The position numbers and the translations under genes were made by a program. Below are positions 33,984 through 43,501 of a DNA stretch of 64,000 nucleotides, piece after piece (the first letter of the stretch is position 1; the number at the start of each line of letters is the position of its first letter). The DNA is from a bacterium (lineage in GTDB: Bacteria; Zhuqueibacterota; Zhuqueibacteria; Zhuqueibacterales; Zhuqueibacteraceae). The stretch covers positions 434,001 through 498,000 of the forward strand of contig JAKLJX010000002.1 of assembly GCA_023150945.1 (NCBI GenBank), given 5' to 3'. The notes under the pieces are model-generated. The model was not told the DNA's origin, made no database searches, and saw nothing but the letters and a program-made list of their open reading frames with translations.

Positions 33984-34817
33984 TCATTTGCGGCAGAACG
34001 CCATCAGGTGCCAGCCCAGTGGCCGCACCAGAAACGTGGGCATGAGATTGAAGCCCGGCACGAAGAGGCCGTTGTAGAGCACCGCCTTCCAGCCTTTGTG
34101 CAGCCGGCTTGCCACCGGAAAGCGCTCCGGCACCAGGCGCACGCGGGCAAATGGTGCGAGCAGGGCTTTGAATTCGGCGATCGAATATTTGTTCAACACG
34201 GGCGCATCTTCATGCTCGAGATCGACCTTCATGATTTTCGACATGGCGTTCAGCCAGGAGAGGCGATTGTAGACCATCATGATGGCCTCGCCGCCCGGCT
34301 TGAGGACGCGGTGCAGCTCCTGCACCATGGCCGCGGCCTCCGCGGTGTATTGCAGCACGCCGTGGGCATAAACCACGTCGAACGAGTCGTTCTCAAACTC
34401 CAGCGCCTCGCCGTCCATCACGTAAAACTCGCCGGCCGCACCGTTGAGCTGGAAGTTTTTCCGCGCCAGGTCGATGGATTGTTGCGCCAGGTCCACGCCG
34501 GTGACGAGTGCGCCGCCTTTGGCAAAGCGCAGCAGATCAATGCCGAGGCCGCAGCCCACTTCCAAAATCCGCCGGTCGCGATAGCCGTTGAAATTCACCA
34601 CCTCGGGCAGATAGCGCAGCTTGTCGAAACGGTACTCATCCAAGTCCCGAAAGAAGCCAGCGGTGCCGGGCGGATGCTTGGCCACGGCAAGATCGTGAAT
34701 ATGGGCATTCCAGTAGGCGGCGATGGCCTGCAGCAATTCGCGGTTGCGGGCCGTTTTCGCCGGCGGGCGCACGGCGGTTTTGTTGCGTGCCGTTGGGGCG
34801 GTGAGAAGATCGGTCAT
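33984..34817 (-). CDS. Class I SAM-dependent methyltransferase
   Basis: A 277-residue methyltransferase. Motif I is 'ILEVGCGLGIDLLRFAKGGA' at about residue 84, motif II 'VTGVDLAQQSIDLARKNF', followed by 'FDVVYAHGVLQYTAEAAAMVQELHRVLKPGGEAIMMVYNR' in Methyltransf_11 order. The N-terminus has 'AYWNAHIHDLAVAKHPPGTAGFFRDLDEYRFDK', a pattern I associate with methyltransferases next to radical SAM proteins in surface-glycan clusters. The C-terminal third is hydrophobic. It is directly downstream (71 bp) of a radical SAM gene. Substrate unknown; a sugar or lipid-linked moiety is inferred. Confidence 0.87.
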   Translation of the reverse strand: MTDLLTAPTARNKTAVRPPAKTARNRELLQAIAAYWNAHIHDLAVAKHPPGTAGFFRDLDEYRFDKLRYLPEVVNFNGYRDRRILEVGCGLGIDLLRFAKGGALVTGVDLAQQSIDLARKNFQLNGAAGEFYVMDGEALEFENDSFDVVYAHGVLQYTAEAAAMVQELHRVLKPGGEAIMMVYNRLSWLNAMSKIMKVDLEHEDAPVLNKYSIAEFKALLAPFARVRLVPERFPVASRLHKGWKAVLYNGLFVPGFNLMPTFLVRPLGWHLMAFCRK

Positions 34818-34888
34818 AAGGATCCAAGGGTTTTTGGGCGTCTTGTCGGAGGCCTCAAGGGAATTCAGTTGCGGTGCCCAAATTCTGT

Positions 34889-35968
34889 TTAGAAATGCTC
34901 GGCCGTGGTGAAGATCGGCTTCAGCGCCCGATGCAGGCGCAACGGCGACATGCGCTGCACCGCCAAAGTCAACGGCACCACGCATTCGAAGAAGCCGGCC
35001 GGCACTTCCTGGCGCGCGATGCGGCCGCGCACTTCACGGGCGCGGCGGCCATACCAAATCTCTTCGAAGCGCTGTTCGCGAATGTTGCCCATCAGCTCGG
35101 TTTCCAGCGGATCCGGATAAATGTTGCCCCAGGGATCGATGCTGGCGAAGGCAAAGCCCGCGATGCTGTGCTGCTGCCAGAGGCGGTGCGGCTGCTCGGC
35201 GAAGGCGGCAAACTGGCGATAGTAGTCGCGATTCATCGGCAGAAGTTCGCCGTACATTTTGAGCACACGATCCACCATGGTTTGCAGCGTCGCGGCGTCA
35301 CCCGGGCCGAGCGCCAGCTCCTCGTCGACGCGATAGCGCACTTTGGGCAGATGCAACGCGGGCTGGAAGGACAGGCCCTCGAGCGCGCGCGCTTTCACGA
35401 AGCGCGCCATGTTTTCGAGATCGTACAAATTGGCCTTGTTCATGGTGAAGGCGACGTAGATCTTGGGGCGGGCGTTGCTGCGCAGCGCCTTGAGATTCTC
35501 GATCGCCTGGCTGGCCAGCTCGAAATAGCCCTTGATGCCGCGCAACGAATCGTTGAGTTCTGGCGTGCTGCCGTCGAGCGAAATGTAGATCAAATCCAGG
35601 CCGGCGTCGATCAGCTTCTTGGCGCGGCGGTCGTTGATCAACAAGCCGTTGGACATCAAGGCGGTCGACAGGTGGTGGCCCTTGGCGCAGGCGATCAGCT
35701 CGAAAATGTCCTTGCGCAACAGCGGCTCGCCGCCGGTAAAGCACAGGTTCATCACGCCGTTTTCCGCGAGCTGCTTGATCAAGTCCATGCCCTCGGCGGT
35801 TGACAACACACGCGCATCGGGCGCCGCCTGCCAGCACTCGCAGGTGCGGCATCTGGCGTTGCACATGTAGTCGACTTCCCACGCCGCCTTGATCGGGCCG
35901 ATGATCGGCTCGTGCTCGCCTTTGGCGAAGCGCAGGAGATTTTGGAGATGTTTGACCTGTTTGAGCAT
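34889..35968 (-). CDS. Radical SAM protein with a degenerate SPASM-like C-terminus
   Basis: A 359-residue radical SAM enzyme. The 4Fe-4S motif is 'YMCNARCRTCECW' (C36, C40, C43), with 'LCFTGGEPLLRKDIFELI' as the GGEP SAM-binding motif and 'YISLDGSTPELNDSLRGIKGYF' typical of SPASM-subfamily proteins. In the C-terminal region the usual 'GxVYPCP...GN...EIW' pattern reads 'DPWGNIYPDPLETELMGNIRE', and only one Cys (in 'FFECVVPLTL') remains, so an auxiliary cluster is unlikely. It lies 10 bp after an AsnB gene and next to a methyltransferase gene, suggesting a coordinated modification step. The reaction is unknown. Confidence 0.85.
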   Translation of the reverse strand: MLKQVKHLQNLLRFAKGEHEPIIGPIKAAWEVDYMCNARCRTCECWQAAPDARVLSTAEGMDLIKQLAENGVMNLCFTGGEPLLRKDIFELIACAKGHHLSTALMSNGLLINDRRAKKLIDAGLDLIYISLDGSTPELNDSLRGIKGYFELASQAIENLKALRSNARPKIYVAFTMNKANLYDLENMARFVKARALEGLSFQPALHLPKVRYRVDEELALGPGDAATLQTMVDRVLKMYGELLPMNRDYYRQFAAFAEQPHRLWQQHSIAGFAFASIDPWGNIYPDPLETELMGNIREQRFEEIWYGRRAREVRGRIARQEVPAGFFECVVPLTLAVQRMSPLRLHRALKPIFTTAEHF

Positions 35969-35978
35969 GGGTACGGCC

Positions 35979-37862
<1,884 letters not shown>

Positions 37863-38007
37863 GAATCTTCACTACCTCGGCAATGAGTCCATTTCCCTGC
37901 CCCTGTCAGCGGCCGGGAGGCCGCGGCCGGCAGTGGGCTTTGTTGTGGCCTTGCTCCGCTGGCGCTGCCGTGCTGCCCATCTCCGCCGCCGGGCACGCGT
38001 CACACGG

Positions 38008-39195
38008 TCACGACGGCTGCCTGGAGGAATGCGATTGGAGATAATCGTAGACCTCCGCAGTCTTGCGCAAATAAGCCGCGTAGCTGTATTCCTGCTCGGC
38101 GAGCGCGCGCGCTTTGCGACCGAGCGCCTCACCGAATTGCCGGTCACGCAACACGCGCAACAGGCCGCCGGCGAACGCCTCGGGTTTGCAGTCGGTCAGC
38201 ACCGCCACCTCCGAGTTCAAAACCTGCGTGTGGGTGAGATGATTGGTGGCGACGATCGGCACGCCGGAACGCAGATAGGAGTAAATCTTGAGCGGCGTAT
38301 TGTTGCCTTCCAGCCGCGGCGAAACCAGCACCTGCGCCAAGCGCATGAACTGCGGGATTTCCTCCGGCGGCCGCTGGCCGGTGAAAATGAATTTGTCGCT
38401 CACCCCCAACTGTCTGGCCTTCTCCTGATTGTCGCGCACTTGCTCCGGCTTGCCGCCCACCACGAGAAAACGGGTTTGCGGCTGTTCCTTCACCACCCGC
38501 GGGCTGGAGGCAATCAGCAATTCCAAGCCTTGATAGGGTTCGAGTGTGCCGGTGTACAACACCACCGTCTCACCATTGAGGCGGTAACGTTGCTTGAGCT
38601 CGTGCGCTTCGACCGGCGCGGCAAACACTTCGCTGTTGTCGGCAACGTTTTCGATGAGCTTGTTGAACTTGCCGGGGAAGCGCTCGCGCACGTAGTGATA
38701 AAGCTCCGGGCAAATGGTGATCACCGCCTGGGCGCTGTTGATGGTGGCGGCTTCCAGCCGCTCGAAGGTGCGCACCAGCAGGGGGTTTTGGCTGTATTTG
38801 AAATTCGATAATTGCTGCGGCAGGCTGGAATGCATGTCATAAAGATGGGGCAGGCCGTATCGTCGGCTCAGGCGAATGCCCATGAAACCGGCTTCCTCGT
38901 GGGTGTGCAGCAAATCATAGCGGTTCTGCTGCAACAGCGCGAGGGCGCGGCGATAGACAAGAACATCCAGGAGCAGCTTGGGCACGGAAGGCCCAATGGC
39001 AATTTCTTTGATGAACTTCACCGCCGCGGCGCGTTGAATCTGCACGTTTTCAATCTCGACATTCTGGCCGAGGTGATAGGTGACCAGGTCGATCTTGTGG
39101 CCCAAACGGGAGAGGGCGTGCAAACGATGCAGAACGCTGAACGGCGTGCCGCGGGGCTGAAAAAAGGGCTGGGGCGCAATCATCAAGACATACAT
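38008..39195 (-). CDS. GT4-family glycosyltransferase
   Basis: A 395-residue GT-B enzyme. 'IAPQPFFQPRGTPFSVLHRLHALSRLGHKIDLVTY' is a well-known GT4 N-terminus in exopolysaccharide clusters; 'LLHTHEEAGFMGI' and 'LYDMHSSLPQQL' follow. The donor domain shows 'VVLYTGTLEPYQGLELLI', 'FLVVGGKPEQV', 'FTGQRPPEEIPQFM' and 'LVSPRLEGNNTPLKIYSYLRSGVPIVATN', where the usual Glu-rich EX7E is replaced by an 'NTPLKIYSYL' pattern common to this subgroup. It is the first gene of the long modification/assembly block and begins 62 bp downstream of a sigma54-type promoter motif. No strong ribosome site is seen before the ATG. Confidence 0.9.
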   Translation of the reverse strand: MYVLMIAPQPFFQPRGTPFSVLHRLHALSRLGHKIDLVTYHLGQNVEIENVQIQRAAAVKFIKEIAIGPSVPKLLLDVLVYRRALALLQQNRYDLLHTHEEAGFMGIRLSRRYGLPHLYDMHSSLPQQLSNFKYSQNPLLVRTFERLEAATINSAQAVITICPELYHYVRERFPGKFNKLIENVADNSEVFAAPVEAHELKQRYRLNGETVVLYTGTLEPYQGLELLIASSPRVVKEQPQTRFLVVGGKPEQVRDNQEKARQLGVSDKFIFTGQRPPEEIPQFMRLAQVLVSPRLEGNNTPLKIYSYLRSGVPIVATNHLTHTQVLNSEVAVLTDCKPEAFAGGLLRVLRDRQFGEALGRKARALAEQEYSYAAYLRKTAEVYDYLQSHSSRQPS

Positions 39196-39601
39196 AAGGA
39201 TCTGGCCAATCGTCTCTGCAAATGAATCCTGAGCGTGAACCTGCTCTCACATTTTTAGCAACACTGATGCCAGTACCAGTGCCCGAAATTCGTGCAGCGG
39301 GGGGGCGATTTACAGCGGTTTGGGCGCGATTTGGAGGTGAAACCAGCGGAGGAGGTGGCCTGAGGTGTTCGGCGCGTGTGCCAGCCTGAAACGATGTATT
39401 TGTGTGACACACGTAAAAAAGGGGTGGCAGCCATGCCGGAACTCGGCCTCCTTCCGCCCTGCACCGGCGCCCGCTCAAAAATCCTGATGCTACACTCCTG
39501 CGCGATGATGTGGGATCGTTATTGAGCGTTTGCCGGAAGCCGATTGCAGAAGGCATCCCTGCGATCCGGATCAGCCTGCCACCCCGTGCTGTTGTCTTGC
39601 G
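39196..39601. other. 406-bp non-coding region between ugd and the GT4 gene
   Basis: No convincing gene is present. It holds a sigma54-type promoter (39257-39272), an 11-bp near-palindrome TGTGTgACACA at 39401-39411 that could be an activator site, and, reading on the minus strand, a short weak hairpin followed by six T (39415-39420) that might end the ugd transcript. The region therefore looks like the boundary between two transcription units. Confidence 0.7.
39257..39272 (-). promoter_or_regulatory. Sigma54 (RpoN)-type -24/-12 promoter
   Basis: The minus strand reads TGGCATCAGTGTTGCT, matching the TGGCAC-N5-TTGCW consensus with one mismatch and the obligatory GG-N10-GC spacing. It lies 62 bp upstream of the GT4 start codon (39195) in a non-coding region. 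A near-palindrome 129 bp further upstream (39401-39411) is at a distance usual for enhancer-binding-protein sites. No enhancer-binding protein gene is in this window. Confidence 0.75.
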
Positions 39602-40900
39602 TCAACGGCCGACGCTGAAGTACTTGATGCCTTTGTCGGTCATTTTGTGCGGCTCATAGATGTTGCGCAGGTCGATCACCAGCGGCGTGCGCAACAAAGC
39701 CTTGACCTTGTCCAGGTCGAGGCTGCGGAATTGATTCCATTCGGTGATGAAAACCAGCGCGTCCGCGCCTTCCATGATTTCATAAGCGTCTTTGCCGTAG
39801 GCCACCTGGGGCAGCACCTTGCGGGCCTCGGCGACGGCCACGGGATCGTAGGCACGAACCACGGCACCCTCTTCGAGCAGGGTGCGGATGATGTCCACCG
39901 CCGGCGCTTCGCGCATGTCGTCGGTGTTGGGCTTGAACGAAAGTCCCAGCACGGCGATGGTTTTGCCCTTCACGCTGCCGGTCGCCTGTTTGATCTTCTG
40001 CACCATGATGCGGCGCTGCTGCTCGTTCACCCGCACCGCGGCCTCGACGATTTGAAACCGGTAGTCATGCTGCTGCGCGATGGCGAGCAAGGCGCGTGTA
40101 TCTTTGGGAAAGCAGGAGCCGCCATAGCCCGGGCCGGCATGCAAAAACTTGGTGCCGATGCGGTTGTCCAATCCCATGCCTTTGGCCACGTCATGCACGT
40201 CCGCGCCCACCCGCTCGCACACATTGGCGACTTCATTGATGAAGCTCACCTTGGTGGCCAGGAAAGCGTTGGCGGCGTACTTGGTCAACTCGGCGCTGGC
40301 GAGATTGGTCATCACGATCGGGGTTTCGATCAAGTAAAGCGGCGAATACAGATCTTTCATGATCGCCATGGCCTCGCTGTCTTCCGTGCCGATGACCACC
40401 CGGTTGGGCCGCATGAAGTCCTCGATGGCCGAGCCTTCCCGCAAGAACTCGGGATTGGAAACCACGGAAAAATGAATGGGCGAGGGTTGGTTCGCCTGGA
40501 TCACTTTCTTGATCCATTTGCCGGCGCCCACCGGCACGGTGCTCTTGTTGACGATGACTTTGTAGCCATTCATGAAACGGGCGATGTCTTTGGCCACCGC
40601 CTCGACGTAACGCAAGTCGGCGGAGCCGTCTTCGGCCGGCGGCGTGCCGACGGCAATGAAGATGACCAGGGCGTTCTCCACCGCGCGCTTCAAATCCGTG
40701 GTGAAGGAAAGCCGGCCGGCCTTCACGTTCTGCGCCACCAGCGCGTCCAGGCCGGGTTCATAGATCGGTATCTCGCCGGCTTGCAGCTTGGTGATTTTCG
40801 TTTGATCGTTGTCGACGCAGACCACTTCATTGCCGAATTCGGCAAAGCAGGTACCGGTCACCAGACCGACGTAGCCCGTGCCGATCATGCAGATGTGCAT
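39602..40900 (-). CDS. ugd: UDP-glucose 6-dehydrogenase
   Basis: Oxidises UDP-glucose to UDP-glucuronate with two NAD+. 432 residues, the normal length. 'MHICMIGTGYVGLVTGTCFAE' is the NAD-binding start, 'VNKSTVPVGAGKW' and 'SNPEFLREGSAIEDF' are conserved substrate loops, and the catalytic cysteine is C263 in 'GPGYGGSCFPKDT'. The C-terminal domain has 'VLGLSFKPNTDDMREAPA'. GAGGACGGGT precedes the ATG. It lies downstream of the initiating transferase and shares the cluster with a UDP-glucuronate-4-epimerase-like gene, so it likely supplies UDP-GlcA and UDP-GalA for the polysaccharide. Confidence 0.96.
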   Translation of the reverse strand: MHICMIGTGYVGLVTGTCFAEFGNEVVCVDNDQTKITKLQAGEIPIYEPGLDALVAQNVKAGRLSFTTDLKRAVENALVIFIAVGTPPAEDGSADLRYVEAVAKDIARFMNGYKVIVNKSTVPVGAGKWIKKVIQANQPSPIHFSVVSNPEFLREGSAIEDFMRPNRVVIGTEDSEAMAIMKDLYSPLYLIETPIVMTNLASAELTKYAANAFLATKVSFINEVANVCERVGADVHDVAKGMGLDNRIGTKFLHAGPGYGGSCFPKDTRALLAIAQQHDYRFQIVEAAVRVNEQQRRIMVQKIKQATGSVKGKTIAVLGLSFKPNTDDMREAPAVDIIRTLLEEGAVVRAYDPVAVAEARKVLPQVAYGKDAYEIMEGADALVFITEWNQFRSLDLDKVKALLRTPLVIDLRNIYEPHKMTDKGIKYFSVGR

Positions 40901-41008
40901 ACCCGTCCTCGCTAGGTTGTCTCATTCACAGCAGGTCAATTGAATACCGGCAAAGGCGTGCCGCTGCAGAGGGCAGGAACGCGGCGCCGGCAATCTTCGG
41001 AGGCGGCC

Positions 41009-42466
41009 TCAGCTCGCGCCGTAACCGAACAGGACGACGAACACGGTCTTGGCCATGATCTTGAAATCCAGCCAGAGCGACCAGTTGTCGATATACTCCA
41101 TGTCCATCTCCATCCACTTCTCGAAGCCGATGTGATTGCGGCCGCTCACCTGCCAGATGCAGGTCAATCCCGGTTTCAGCGAAAGCCGGCGGCGTTGCCA
41201 CTGTTTGTACAACTCGACCTCGACCGCGAGCGGCGGCCGCGGCCCGACAAAGCTCATGTCGCCCATCAGCACGTTGAACAATTGCGGCAGCTCATCGAGC
41301 GACGATTTGCGCAGAATGCGGCCCACCGTGGTGATGCGGGGATCACGTTTGATCTTGAACACCGGGCCGTCCATCTCATTCATCTTTTCCAGCTCGCGTT
41401 TACGCATCTCGGCGTTGGCGATCATGGAGCGGAATTTGTAGAGCGTGAAGGTCCGGCCGTTCATGCCGCACCGGGCTTGTTTGAACAGCACCGGACCGCG
41501 CGAGGTGAGCTTGATGGCCAGCGCGATCAGCACGAACACCGGCGACAGCAGCAGAATCAACACCAGTGCCAGCACCACGTCCAGCACGCGCTTCACGAAC
41601 AACTGCCAGGCCTGCGCGCTGAAGGTCTCGAACTCCAGCAAGGGAAAGCCGCTGAAGTCGGTCTGCCGCACCGTGGCGATACGCAGGTTGTAGAGATCCA
41701 TCGAAATGCTGGTGGGAATGCCCTCACGTTCGCAGGCGAGAATGGCGTCATCGATGCGGTTGAGCCACAGCCGCGGCACCACGAAGATCACCCGGTCGAT
41801 GACTTTGCGATGAATGATGAAAGGAATATCCTGCAGCCGGCCGAGCACGCGATAGCCTTCGATCTCCTTGCCGAACATGCCGTGCTCGTCGTCGATCAGG
41901 CCGACGATACTAAGCCCCCAGGAGGAATGCGACTTCACGGTGCGGATGAACTCACGCGCGCGCTTGCCGGTGCCCACGATCAACAGATTGATGTGATTGT
42001 AGCCGCGGCTGTGGATGTAATCGAGGAACTGGTTGAGCAGATAACGCTCGAACAGCAGCAGGATGACGGCAATGGCCCAAAAGGTGGCGATGAACAGACG
42101 GCTGGTGAGAAACAACTGGAAGGCGAAAATGGGGGTGCCGACCATCAACAGCGTGGCCACGCCGGCGATGAAAATCTGCCAGATGCTGCGCGCCAGCGTC
42201 TTGGTGCGAAAATCACGGTAAGCGCCGATGAAGGTGAGCGTGGCGATCCAAATCAGCAGGCAAAACCCGATGAGCACGCGGTTCTTGTGCGTGAAATAGA
42301 ACAACCCCTCCAAATCGGGCGATACGGCGAAAGCCATTTCACCGAGATTATAGGCCTCACGCAGGTGAAAGCTGACAAAATAGGAAATGATGAACGCGAA
42401 CAGAATCACGCCCGCGTCAATCATCCTGACCAGATTGCTGAGAAACGCCTGTTTCTCCCGAACCAT
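41009..42466 (-). CDS. Polyprenyl-phosphate sugar phosphotransferase initiating repeat-unit synthesis (WbaP/WcaJ type)
   Basis: A 485-residue PNPT enzyme that transfers a sugar-1-phosphate to undecaprenyl phosphate, the first committed step. Four to five N-terminal membrane segments, a CoA-binding-like domain ('LLIVGTGKRAREFIRTV', 'VGLIDDEHGMFGKEIEGYRVLGRL') and the C-terminal catalytic domain beginning 'KRVLDVVLALVLILLLSPVF' are seen. Catalytic features: 'GPVLFKQARCGMNGRTFTLYKFRSM', 'SLDELPQLFNVLMGDMSFVGPRPPL' and 'KPGLTCIWQVSGRN'. The length and order match the EPS_sugtrans/UndP-glucose phosphotransferase group. Glucose or galactose as first sugar cannot be separated. Confidence 0.93.
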   Translation of the reverse strand: MVREKQAFLSNLVRMIDAGVILFAFIISYFVSFHLREAYNLGEMAFAVSPDLEGLFYFTHKNRVLIGFCLLIWIATLTFIGAYRDFRTKTLARSIWQIFIAGVATLLMVGTPIFAFQLFLTSRLFIATFWAIAVILLLFERYLLNQFLDYIHSRGYNHINLLIVGTGKRAREFIRTVKSHSSWGLSIVGLIDDEHGMFGKEIEGYRVLGRLQDIPFIIHRKVIDRVIFVVPRLWLNRIDDAILACEREGIPTSISMDLYNLRIATVRQTDFSGFPLLEFETFSAQAWQLFVKRVLDVVLALVLILLLSPVFVLIALAIKLTSRGPVLFKQARCGMNGRTFTLYKFRSMIANAEMRKRELEKMNEMDGPVFKIKRDPRITTVGRILRKSSLDELPQLFNVLMGDMSFVGPRPPLAVEVELYKQWQRRRLSLKPGLTCIWQVSGRNHIGFEKWMEMDMEYIDNWSLWLDFKIMAKTVFVVLFGYGAS

Positions 42467-42512
42467 GTTGAAACCTCACCTTCCTGGGCCGCGCGCTCCC
42501 GTTGCCGGGAAT

Positions 42513-43472
42513 TTACTTTTGCACGGGATGGTTCTGCCGATACCATTCCACGAATTGCCGCACCCCCTCCTGAATCTCCACCCGGGGCGCGTAACCGATT
42601 TCCCGCTGCGCCTTGGTAATGTCCGCAAATGTGATGGGGACATCGCCGGGCTGCGGCGGCAGATGCTCGATGACGGCGCGCTTGCCTAAATATTCCTGAA
42701 TCAAACGGATCAGCGAGAGCAAGTCGATCGTGCGCGATTCGCCCAGATTATAAACGTGATAGGAAGTGCAATGGCTGATGGCGGCCTCGATGCCGTCGAC
42801 AATATCGGAAATGAAGGTGTAGTCGCGCTGGCTCGAGCCGTCGCCGTAGACCGTGACCCGTTCGCCGTTGGCGATCATGCGGGTGAATTTGTGAATCGCC
42901 ATGTCCGGGCGCTGGCGCGGCCCATAAACCGTGAAGAAGCGCAGACAGGTGATTTTGAGACGGTAGAGGTGGTGATAGGTGTAGCACATCTGCTCGCCGG
43001 CCTTCTTGGTCGCGGCGTACGGGCTGATGGGATGATCCACCGGATCACTCTCGGAAAACGGTACTTTGCCGTTTTCCCCGTACACCGAGGAGGAGGAGCC
43101 GAAGATGAACTTCGACACGCCGGCCTGGCGCGCCATTTCAAGCAGATTGAGCGTGCCTTCCATGTTGACCTTTTCATAGAGCAACGGCTGGGCAATGGAA
43201 GGCCGCACGCCGGCGCGCGCCGCGAGGTGAATGAGGACCTCGAAGCGGTGCTCCTGAAAGAGCTGTTCCAGCTTGTCCCGCTCCAAAATGTCGCCTTCAC
43301 ACAAGGTGTAGGCCGGATGCGCCAGGAGAGGCGCGATGTTACGGCGCTTGATGGCAGGGTCGTAATAGTCGTTGAAGTTGTCGAGGTTCACCAGCGCATG
43401 GCCGCGCGCCAGCAGGCGCTCGCTCAGGTGTGAGCCGATGAAGCCGGCGCCGCCGGTCAGGAGACATTTCAT
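42513..43472 (-). CDS. UDP-glucuronate 4-epimerase-like NAD-dependent epimerase
   Basis: A 319-residue extended SDR epimerase. 'CLLTGGAGFIGSHLSERLLARGH' NAD motif, 'DNFNDYYDPAIKRRNIAPL' (a loop typical of UDP-GlcA 4-epimerases), 'HLAARAGVRPSI', the catalytic 'SPYAATKKAGEQM' YxxxK, and 'RFFTVYGPRQRPDMAIHKF', which is the GAE-type substrate loop, are all present. It would convert UDP-GlcA made by the nearby Ugd to UDP-GalA. ATG at 43472 follows AAAGGCG; an 11-residue extension upstream reaches into the tyrosine kinase stop region. Galactose-type epimerisation of other sugars is an alternative. Confidence 0.88.
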   Translation of the reverse strand: MKCLLTGGAGFIGSHLSERLLARGHALVNLDNFNDYYDPAIKRRNIAPLLAHPAYTLCEGDILERDKLEQLFQEHRFEVLIHLAARAGVRPSIAQPLLYEKVNMEGTLNLLEMARQAGVSKFIFGSSSSVYGENGKVPFSESDPVDHPISPYAATKKAGEQMCYTYHHLYRLKITCLRFFTVYGPRQRPDMAIHKFTRMIANGERVTVYGDGSSQRDYTFISDIVDGIEAAISHCTSYHVYNLGESRTIDLLSLIRLIQEYLGKRAVIEHLPPQPGDVPITFADITKAQREIGYAPRVEIQEGVRQFVEWYRQNHPVQK

Positions 43473-43501
43473 CACATCGCCTTTTGTGAGAGTGCTTGCG
43501 A

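Noticed and set aside
37900-37935. GC-rich inverted repeat (GGCCGGGAGGCCGCGGCCGG) upstream of asnB considered as a terminator
   Set aside because: No T-run follows on either strand and the pairing is explained by GC richness.
39050-39556. A 168-codon minus-strand frame covering the gap between ugd and the GT4 gene
   Set aside because: It overlaps the GT4 gene in another frame, has low-complexity Pro/Arg/Ser composition, and would cover the sigma54-type promoter.
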